From assembly GCA_002359055.1 (NCBI GenBank), contig DEQC01000060.1, positions 1 through 8,640 of the forward strand: DNA of 8,640 nt, written 5' to 3'. Origin of the DNA: Flavobacteriales bacterium UBA3376 (GTDB lineage: Bacteria; Bacteroidota; Bacteroidia; Flavobacteriales; Weeksellaceae). A program made the translations under genes and the position numbers. The notes beneath the pieces were generated by a model, which was not told the DNA's origin, made no database searches, and saw only the letters and a program-made list of their open reading frames with translations. Positions 1 to 5,035 of this stretch are shown here, in pieces; position 1 is the stretch's first letter, and each line of letters opens with the position of its first letter.

Positions 1-884
1 CTTTCAGAATACATATTTACATAAATAGAATCATTTGTAGCTGAAGCAAATGCTTGAATTGTATCAGTTACATTATTGATTTCATCTACTTCAATGGTTC
101 CTGTCATCAATTTATTCAAACTTTCTTTTACTTTATTCTCATCCTCTTCTGAAGGACCTCCTACGAAATAAACATAGCTTAGATCAACTGAAGGTTCAGT
201 TTCGAAGAAATTAGAATATTTATTGATATAATTTTGAATTTCGTTATCTGTAATTTCGACTTTATATTTTTTCTCTAAATCAGCATAAGAAACATATCCA
301 TAATCGATGGTACCGCTTTGGATATTGCTTGCTTGTTGCAATTTAGCTTCAACATGGGTAACGGCTACGCCCATATTTACCATATTCATATATTTTTGTC
401 TCAGCAGGTCAGGCTTTGAACTTTCGAACATCAATAAGAAGTTTTGATAAGCTTGAGCAGCTTCTGGAAGGCCTTGTTCAGCTTGTCCTTTCAGCTGACC
501 GATTTGAAGTTTTAGCTCATCGACATTCATTCCATATTGTCTTGAAACGAAATGCCAAACTTCATCATTACTGATTTCAATTCCAGCCTTATTTGCATGG
601 GATTCGATCAATTTATTTGACACCAAACTACTCCAAACTTGTTGATTGGATTGATTTTGGGACGAATTTGGATTGGAACGCATCATGTTTTGAGCATTCA
701 AAAATTCACCAATTGTTATCGATTCACCATCTACATTACCCACTTCATTGGGGTCACCTGTAAACAAACGTACTATGACTGATTGATCACTAAATATATC
801 ACCAGCAACGAATGCCAGCATCGCGACTCCAATCACACCGATTAATAAGCCTGTTCGTTTACGAATATCTCCTAAAATTGCCAT
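1..884 (-). CDS. ppiD: PpiD/SurA-type peptidyl-prolyl isomerase/foldase, N-terminal part (3' end outside window)
   Basis: The start is the ATG at 884 and the frame stays open to the left edge, giving 294 residues of a protein that is usually about 700 long in this family. Residues 1-11 are short and positively charged (M-A-I-L-G-D-I-R-K-R-T). A hydrophobic segment at about 12-28 follows, ending in G-D: the typical inner-membrane anchor of Bacteroidota PpiD homologues. The rest is the SurA-N-like chaperone region, with V-D-G-E at about 50-53 and a helical, Gln/Lys-rich stretch. It leads into the family-typical segment around 'VEITDNEIQNYINKYSNFFE'. The parvulin catalytic domain should lie beyond the window. 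By family knowledge the protein is anchored in the inner membrane, faces the periplasm and helps fold outer-membrane and secreted proteins. That fits its position behind an outer-membrane barrel gene and lptC. The family call is firm from overall pattern; PpiD rather than soluble SurA rests on the uncleaved-looking anchor. Confidence 0.86.
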   Translation of the reverse strand, partial: MAILGDIRKRTGLLIGVIGVAMLAFVAGDIFSDQSVIVRLFTGDPNEVGNVDGESITIGEFLNAQNMMRSNPNSSQNQSNQQVWSSLVSNKLIESHANKAGIEISNDEVWHFVSRQYGMNVDELKLQIGQLKGQAEQGLPEAAQAYQNFLLMFESSKPDLLRQKYMNMVNMGVAVTHVEAKLQQASNIQSGTIDYGYVSYADLEKKYKVEITDNEIQNYINKYSNFFETEPSVDLSYVYFVGGPSEEDENKVKESLNKLMTGTIEVDEINNVTDTIQAFASATNDSIYVNMYSE

Positions 885-947
885 TATTATGTTTGTTTAT
901 TCAATTTTTACAGACGGCGAAAATACAATAATTCTATCAATTTGAAA

Positions 948-963
948 ATCAGAATATCAGAAT
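948..963. repeat. Tandem 8-mer ATCAGAAT x2 in the ppiD-lptC gap
   Basis: Two perfect copies of ATCAGAAT lie head to tail at 948-955 and 956-963, inside the 119-nt gap between lptC and the foldase gene. They sit within a loose dyad, TGAAAAT (943-949) and ATTTTCA (969-975). The stem is AT-only with a 19-nt loop, so it is a poor terminator. No function can be assigned. Confidence 0.5.
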
Positions 964-1003
964 TTTTAATTTTCAGCCTTCTATATTTATTTTTTATTCA
1001 TAT

Positions 1004-1585
1004 TTATAAGTCTCCTTCTTCGTAAATCTTAGTTCCTTGATTATTATACAATGTATATTCACTCAAGTCATCCTTTGCTTCGAGTCCATTGTTCGATTGT
1101 AAAGAATCTCCTAATTTCGAAATGATATAAACTGTATCGTTTGTGAAAACTTTTCTTAAATTCCTATCCCAAAACAAAGTTTCAGTTTTCAAAGTATCGC
1201 CAACTTCATTGATAAGTACAACATTTCCTCTGCCTTCATACCAAGCTTTCATATCGCTAAACTTCGCCCAATCAGCTCTCAAATAACCTGGAGAGTCTAT
1301 ACTTTTTGTAAAATATTTTAATTCTAACCCTTGACGAAACTCAGTGTAGGGCGTATCGATCATCCCATACTCTTCTATCAATTTAGATTTCAAATGAATT
1401 TTTATAAATCCTGAATCTTTGAAAATGATTTTTGCATTGTTAAATGTTCGGCTTGGAAATTCAGTTCGACGACTCGTCATGTCAACTTCCTCCAACTGAT
1501 TACAAGCGATGATAATGCCCAATAAAAAGAATGGAATCCATCTTTTTTTAATTTTTATCGTATTGAAGTTTTTTAGGCATTTCAT
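1004..1585 (-). CDS. lptC: LPS export ABC transporter periplasmic protein LptC (lipoprotein form)
   Basis: The product is 193 residues. LptC connects the inner-membrane LptBFG ATPase complex to the periplasmic LptA bridge that carries lipopolysaccharide to the outer membrane. The N-terminus is basic (K-I-K-K-R at 11-15), followed by a short hydrophobic run and a lipobox I-I-A-C with the lipidated Cys at residue 28. This suggests anchoring by lipid rather than by the transmembrane helix of E. coli LptC. After the Cys, the repeated beta-strand pattern is the LptC/OstA-type fold: 'NAKIIFKDSGFIKIHLKSK', then Y-G-M-I-D-T-P-Y-T-E-F-R-Q-G, and later 'YEGRGNVVLINEVGDTLKTE'. I chose the ATG at 1585, 10 nt after the upstream stop. 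An in-frame TTG at 1603 would add six residues and overlap the upstream gene by 8 nt; it is less likely. The gene is co-transcribed with the barrel gene upstream. Confidence 0.88.
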   Translation of the reverse strand: MKCLKNFNTIKIKKRWIPFFLLGIIIACNQLEEVDMTSRRTEFPSRTFNNAKIIFKDSGFIKIHLKSKLIEEYGMIDTPYTEFRQGLELKYFTKSIDSPGYLRADWAKFSDMKAWYEGRGNVVLINEVGDTLKTETLFWDRNLRKVFTNDTVYIISKLGDSLQSNNGLEAKDDLSEYTLYNNQGTKIYEEGDL

Positions 1586-1595
1586 TTCAATTGAT

Positions 1596-2864
1596 TTAAT
1601 CAATCACGCGCTTTCTGAACCAAATATCATTGATTGTAAATCCGATTTTGAAATTTGCAAAGCTTTCTTTCAGAGCATTGTCTTTGGTAGTTCCCATTTG
1701 CCCAAACTCCATTGCGAAATTCAACATCGAAGCATCTCTTTCTTTACCAATCGGGAAACCTGCACCTATGGTCAAACCATATTTACTAATATCATTGCCA
1801 TCCACTTTGATCGGAGTGGTTTCATAAAATCCTCCCATTCGATAAGTTACTCTATCGAAATAACTCTTATATGAGTTAAAGTTTGGCAACCAAAATCCTC
1901 CTGCCGATATTCTAATGCTCGATTCTAAATCTGAATTTTGTGAATTCTCAAAGCTAAATGAACTCCAATCCGTCCAATCAATCTGAGCCCCGATCATCCA
2001 ATTTATATCTTTTCGATAAGACGCACCTAAACTTATTTTTTGTGGCAATTTCATATCGCCTCTGAAATTATGGTATTGAACTGTATCAATATTTCCAGGA
2101 ATCAAATCAACCACTGAATAAGTTGAAGTCATGTTTTCAATTTTAGCATTGATATTTGAGCCCAATGTATAAACAAGACCTATATCTAAGCGCTTTCTAT
2201 CTTCTAACATTTTGGTGTAATTACCACCTAAGCTAAATTGTACACCACTCAGTTTTGAATTGAAAGAATAATCTGTACTTAAAGCCAAATCCTGAGTCGA
2301 AACAATTTGCTTTTTCGATAAATCACCAAATAAATAGTTGGCTCTTAAACCTACAGAAAACTCTGAATTGATGTTATAAGAACCCATAAAATGAAGTGAA
2401 TTCACACCACCTTCTCCATAAAATTGTTTTTCAAACTCCACTCCCTCACTAACTCCTAAAGCACTCAACTCATACCCAACAGTGGTATAAGGTTGAAATC
2501 CAAAACCAGCTCTGGCTTTATCTCCTACTGGAAAAGCCAATGAAATGTTTGAAATATAAGTTGTACTTTTTGTAGATGAATTGTGTGCATCTTTGAATCG
2601 ACTCATATCAGTATTACTAACAAATTCAAAAGTTGTAAACCTCAAATCGCGATTCGCTGCTGGGTTATAAAAATTGGCATTGCCATAGTATGGATTGGTC
2701 GATAAAACCGAAACTCCACCCATTCCAGCTTGTTCAACACTATTGTCAAACAAAACTGTTCCTGCACCATAAGACGAATAAGGGGAAATGGAAGTGTTTT
2801 GTGCTTGCAAACCACCTAACATCCCAAATAAGCCTATAAAAGATAAAACGCTTCTCAATTTCAT
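1596..2864 (-). CDS. Outer-membrane beta-barrel protein of the lptC cluster, function unknown
   Basis: The product is 422 residues. It starts with a clear signal peptide: K-L-R at 2-4, a hydrophobic core, and a likely cleavage after L-Q-A, leaving Q-N-T-S. The mature protein opens with 'SISPYSSYGAGTVLFD', then G-M-G-G-V-S, and N-P-A-A at about residue 67. It continues as alternating polar/hydrophobic strands rich in aromatic residues and Gly, which suits a FadL-like barrel. It ends with 'FKIGFTINDIWFRKRVID', a closing strand common in Bacteroidota barrels. Barrels of this kind are often found beside lptC in this phylum; the substrate is unknown, and I infer a link with envelope assembly only from position. 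The open frame extends to a TTG at 2927, but that extension would run through the likely promoter and precede the signal peptide, so the ATG at 2864 is preferred. The gene is first in the operon with lptC. Confidence 0.8.
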   Translation of the reverse strand: MKLRSVLSFIGLFGMLGGLQAQNTSISPYSSYGAGTVLFDNSVEQAGMGGVSVLSTNPYYGNANFYNPAANRDLRFTTFEFVSNTDMSRFKDAHNSSTKSTTYISNISLAFPVGDKARAGFGFQPYTTVGYELSALGVSEGVEFEKQFYGEGGVNSLHFMGSYNINSEFSVGLRANYLFGDLSKKQIVSTQDLALSTDYSFNSKLSGVQFSLGGNYTKMLEDRKRLDIGLVYTLGSNINAKIENMTSTYSVVDLIPGNIDTVQYHNFRGDMKLPQKISLGASYRKDINWMIGAQIDWTDWSSFSFENSQNSDLESSIRISAGGFWLPNFNSYKSYFDRVTYRMGGFYETTPIKVDGNDISKYGLTIGAGFPIGKERDASMLNFAMEFGQMGTTKDNALKESFANFKIGFTINDIWFRKRVID

Positions 2865-2886
2865 GCGTAAAATGTATAAATTCAAG

Positions 2887-2915
2887 TTGCAAATATGATG
2901 ATTAGATTGCAAATA
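2887..2915. repeat. Direct repeat TTGCAAATA x2, 20-bp period, in the barrel/lptC promoter
   Basis: TTGCAAATA occurs at 2887-2895 and again at 2907-2915, exactly 20 bp apart start to start, about two turns of B-DNA. On the minus strand each reads TATTTGCAA. The repeats overlap the likely promoter of the barrel-lptC operon, so they could be binding sites for a regulator on one face of the helix. A chance origin in AT-rich DNA remains possible. Confidence 0.5.
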
Positions 2916-2920
2916 GCAAA
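2890..2920 (-). promoter_or_regulatory. Likely promoter of the outer-membrane barrel-lptC operon
   Basis: Read on the minus strand, TTTG (2920-2917) is followed after 19 nt by CATATTTG (2897-2890). This matches the Bacteroidota consensus TTTG...TAnnTTTG with one mismatch in the -7 box. Transcription would start around 2882-2886, leaving a leader of about 20 nt before the ATG at 2864. This placement also argues against the upstream TTG start. Confidence 0.45.
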
Positions 2921-2922
2921 AA

Positions 2923-2940
2923 AGCAATGAATGAATTGCT
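2923..2940. repeat. Small dyad AGCAAT-N6-ATTGCT upstream of the barrel promoter
   Basis: AGCAAT (2923-2928) and ATTGCT (2935-2940) form a perfect 6-bp inverted repeat separated by GAATGA. It sits just upstream of the -35-like box of the minus-strand promoter, where an operator or activator site could be. The half-sites are short, so this is only a suggestion. Confidence 0.35.
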
Positions 2941-3011
2941 CAATCTGAAGGTATAAAAGTTTGTTAATTCGACTTTTTTGAAAAAAATTCAATCAATTTT
3001 CGAAAAATATT

Positions 3012-3040
3012 TTTGTAAATATAAAAAAGTTATATATTTG
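3012..3040 (+). promoter_or_regulatory. Promoter of the tRNA-Phe gene
   Basis: TTTG at 3012-3015 and TATATTTG at 3033-3040 match the Bacteroidota promoter (TTTG and TAnnTTTG) with a 17-nt spacer. The expected start near 3045-3049 lies about 10 nt before the mature tRNA 5' end, as expected for a single tRNA transcript. Confidence 0.7.
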
Positions 3041-3056
3041 CAATCCCAAATGAGAA

Positions 3057-3129
3057 GGTGCCTTAGCTCAGTTGGTAGAGCAAAGGACTGAAAATCCTTG
3101 TGTCCCTGGTTCGATTCCTGGAGGCACCA
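3057..3129 (+). tRNA. tRNA-Phe (anticodon GAA)
   Basis: A complete 73-nt cloverleaf can be drawn. The acceptor stem is GGTGCCT/AGGCACC. The D arm is GCTC/GAGC with loop AGTTGGTA. The anticodon stem AAGGA/TCCTT closes the loop CTGAAAA, giving anticodon GAA for phenylalanine. The variable loop is GTGTC, and the T arm is CCTGG/CCTGG with loop TTCGATT. All stems pair fully. The discriminator base is A at 3129 and the next bases are CTTT, so the CCA end is not encoded and must be added enzymatically. It stands alone, with its own promoter upstream and a hairpin terminator downstream. Confidence 0.98.
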
Positions 3130-3134
3130 CTTTC

Positions 3135-3168
3135 AAAAGCCTTGACTTTCAACAGTCAAGGCTTTTTT
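3135..3168 (+). terminator. Rho-independent terminator after tRNA-Phe, possibly bidirectional
   Basis: AAAAGCCTTGACT (3135-3147) pairs perfectly with AGTCAAGGCTTTT (3154-3166) around a 6-nt loop TTCAAC, giving a 13-bp stem followed by a T run to 3168. It ends the tRNA transcript. It lies only 16-49 nt beyond the stop of the convergent ABC ATPase gene. Read on the minus strand it has a shorter T run (TTTT then G), so it may also stop that transcript, less efficiently. Confidence 0.88.
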
Positions 3169-3183
3169 ATTGACTTATTTCTT

Positions 3184-4875
3184 TTAAAGTTTAGGAATTG
3201 CCTCAATTAATTCCTTGGTATAAGTAGTTTTTGGATTTGCATAAATCTCATCGGCATCGTCCAATTCCATCTGTTTTCCATGTTGCATCACCAATAATTG
3301 ATCGCTCATAAATTTAACCACAGCCAAATCATGAGAAATAAATATATAGGTCAAACCGAATTCATCCTTCAAATCATTCAATAAATTTAAAACTTGGGCT
3401 TGAACCGAAACATCCAAAGCCGAAACCGATTCGTCGCAAATGATAAACTTCGGCTCAACTGCCAAAGCTCTCGCAATTCCCACCCTTTGTCTCTGACCTC
3501 CAGAAAATTCATGAGGATATTTCATCAAATCAGATCGATTCAAACCAACTTTTTCCAATAAGTCTCCCGCTCGTTCCAACCTTTCTTTTTTATTGACATA
3601 CATTTTATGAACTTCCATAGGCGAAACCAATATCTCTCCTATCGTCATCCTTGGATTTAAACTCGAATAAGGATCTTGAAAAATGATTTGAATTTCCTTT
3701 CTCAAACGTCGAACTTCTTCTTTTGAAAATAAAGTAATGTCTTTTCCTTTATAAAATATTTCTCCACGTGTAGGTTTTTCCAACAATAAAATTGTGCGAC
3801 TCAAAGTAGTTTTACCCGAACCTGATTCACCCACCAAACCTAAAGTTTCACCTGGATAAACTTTGAAATTCATATCGTCAACTGCTTTGACTGACAACTT
3901 TTCCTTTCCAAAAAAACTGGGTTTGGAATAAAAATATTTGGAGAGATTTCTCACTTCTAAAATCGGTGGATGTTGGTAGATTTCTCTATGAAATTCACTT
4001 CTTTCTATTGATGAATAAACTTCGGCTTGATGATTTTCATCTTTCAGAAAATCAGCAATGGTTGGCATTTTCTTGTATCGAATATCCAACAAAGGTCGAC
4101 AAGCAATCAAACCTTTGGTATAACTTTCTTTGGGTGAATTAAAGATTTGCTCCACACTTCCATGCTCAACAATTTCACCTCTGAACATCACTATTACTTC
4201 ATCACAGATCTCTGCAATCACACCTAAATCATGCGATATAAAAAGACAACTCATTTGACTTTCTTTCTGCAAATCTTTGATCAGATTCAAAATCGCACGC
4301 TGAACCGTCACATCCAAAGCAGTCGTCGGTTCGTCAGCAATCAAAACTTTCGGTTCACAACTGATGGCCATTGCTATCATCACTCTTTGTCTTTGTCCGC
4401 CTGAAAGTTGATGAGGATAAGATCTATAAATTCTTTCCGGATCTGGCAACAAAACTTTGTTGAACAATTCGATTACTCGTTTTTTTGCTTCGGTTTTGTT
4501 GAGTTTTAAATGCAATCGAATGCTTTCCTCCACTTGTTCGCCACACCTCAAACTCGGATTCAAGGAAGTCATTGGCTCTTGAAAAATCATTCCGATTTCG
4601 TTGCCTCTATATTTTCTATGCTCTTCCTTAGAAATTTTCATCAAATCGATTTTGCCTTTGGATGAATTGAAGAGAATTTGGCTTTCGTCGGAAACTTTCG
4701 CAGATTCCGGCAACAATCCCATGATATTGAGAGCAGTTATGGATTTACCCGAACCAGATTCACCGACAATTCCAATGATTTTCCCTTTTTGGACAGAAAA
4801 ATTGATTTTTTTAAGAATTTCATTCTCTGCAAACGAAAGGGATAAGTTTTTTATTTCAATAATTTTAGAGTCCAA
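3184..4875 (-). CDS. Fused double-ATPase subunit of a dipeptide/oligopeptide/nickel-type ABC transporter (DppD-DppF-like)
   Basis: The 563-residue protein carries two complete nucleotide-binding domains, equivalent to DppD/OppD plus DppF/OppF in one chain (as in GsiA or YejF). Domain 1 has Walker A G-E-S-G-S-G-K-S at 38-45, Q-loop Q99, signature L-S-G-G-Q at 157-161, Walker B ending D181-E182 and H-loop H215. Domain 2 has Walker A 349-356, Q400, signature F-S-G-G-Q 457-461, Walker B ending D481-E482 and H515. Both sites look catalytically intact. Each domain ends with the OppD/F-type tail (Y-T-K-G-L-I at 252-257, Y-T-K-E-L-I near the C-terminus). It would power uptake, or possibly export, of peptides at the inner membrane. 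The start is TTG at 4875: an in-frame stop lies 15 nt upstream and the next ATG is codon 52, beyond Walker A. No permease or binding-protein gene is adjacent, so the substrate is open. Confidence 0.93.
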   Translation of the reverse strand: MDSKIIEIKNLSLSFAENEILKKINFSVQKGKIIGIVGESGSGKSITALNIMGLLPESAKVSDESQILFNSSKGKIDLMKISKEEHRKYRGNEIGMIFQEPMTSLNPSLRCGEQVEESIRLHLKLNKTEAKKRVIELFNKVLLPDPERIYRSYPHQLSGGQRQRVMIAMAISCEPKVLIADEPTTALDVTVQRAILNLIKDLQKESQMSCLFISHDLGVIAEICDEVIVMFRGEIVEHGSVEQIFNSPKESYTKGLIACRPLLDIRYKKMPTIADFLKDENHQAEVYSSIERSEFHREIYQHPPILEVRNLSKYFYSKPSFFGKEKLSVKAVDDMNFKVYPGETLGLVGESGSGKTTLSRTILLLEKPTRGEIFYKGKDITLFSKEEVRRLRKEIQIIFQDPYSSLNPRMTIGEILVSPMEVHKMYVNKKERLERAGDLLEKVGLNRSDLMKYPHEFSGGQRQRVGIARALAVEPKFIICDESVSALDVSVQAQVLNLLNDLKDEFGLTYIFISHDLAVVKFMSDQLLVMQHGKQMELDDADEIYANPKTTYTKELIEAIPKL

Positions 4876-4902
4876 GAAGTTGAATTTTAATTAAATTAAT
4901 CA

Positions 4903-4910
4903 CAAATTTA
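4903..4910 (-). promoter_or_regulatory. Candidate -7 box of the ABC ATPase gene
   Basis: On the minus strand 4910-4903 reads TAAATTTG, a perfect TAnnTTTG. Transcription would start about 20 nt before the TTG start codon. No good TTTG box is seen at the right distance upstream, only an A/T run, so the promoter is probable rather than certain. Confidence 0.42.
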
Positions 4911-4914
4911 TCTT

Positions 4915-4945
4915 TTTGTAATCTAAATAAAAAATTCTATTTTTG
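4915..4945 (+). promoter_or_regulatory. Promoter of the DUF21/CBS protein gene
   Basis: TTTG at 4915-4918 and TATTTTTG at 4938-4945 match the Bacteroidota consensus exactly with a 19-nt spacer. The expected start is near 4950, which leaves a leader of about 85 nt before the ATG at 5036. Its upstream box lies only 4 nt from the divergent -7 box at 4903-4910, so the two promoters compete for the same DNA. Confidence 0.7.
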
Positions 4946-4949
4946 CCTT

Positions 4950-5021
4950 GAGGTTGCTATATTTATTTGATAGTAGTAAATTTACTTTACAAGCTTTAAA
5001 AAAGTTAATTCAGCTTGCCTC
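4950..5021 (+). promoter_or_regulatory. Foldable leader upstream of the DUF21/CBS gene (tentative)
   Basis: The predicted leader contains three pairable elements. GAGG (4950-4953) can pair with CCTC (5018-5021). CAAGCT (4990-4995) can pair with AGCTTG (5012-5017), directly next to the CCTC half. AGTAAATTTACT (4975-4986) is a perfect 12-nt palindrome. The arrangement could be a small multi-helix leader structure, but the helices are short and AT-rich and match no riboswitch class I recognise. The start codon lies 15 nt beyond the structure. Confidence 0.2.
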
Positions 5022-5035
5022 GTAAAATATAATAA

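Noticed and set aside
918..925. Possible -7 box (TATTTTCG on the minus strand) for the foldase gene
   Set aside because: It has one mismatch in the TTTG part and no clear upstream box; read-through from lptC explains expression equally well.
1586..1603. TTG start for lptC at 1603
   Set aside because: It overlaps the upstream stop and adds six residues before an ATG that already gives a good lipoprotein signal peptide.
1509..1874. Plus-strand open frame opposite lptC and the barrel gene, with a shorter one at 1630-1827
   Set aside because: They lie antisense to well-supported genes, have no promoter box, and the translations look like reverse-strand composition with no recognisable domain.
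2865..2927. N-terminal extension of the barrel protein from a TTG at 2927
   Set aside because: It would place 21 unrelated residues before a clear signal peptide and would read through the likely promoter.
3057..3168. tRNA-Phe as an integration site for a mobile element
   Set aside because: No integrase gene is present and I saw no second copy of the tRNA 3' end in the window; the tRNA is followed directly by its terminator.
4601..4894. Plus-strand open frame of 97 codons opposite the start of the ABC ATPase gene
   Set aside because: It is antisense to the conserved Walker A region and has no recognisable domain or promoter.
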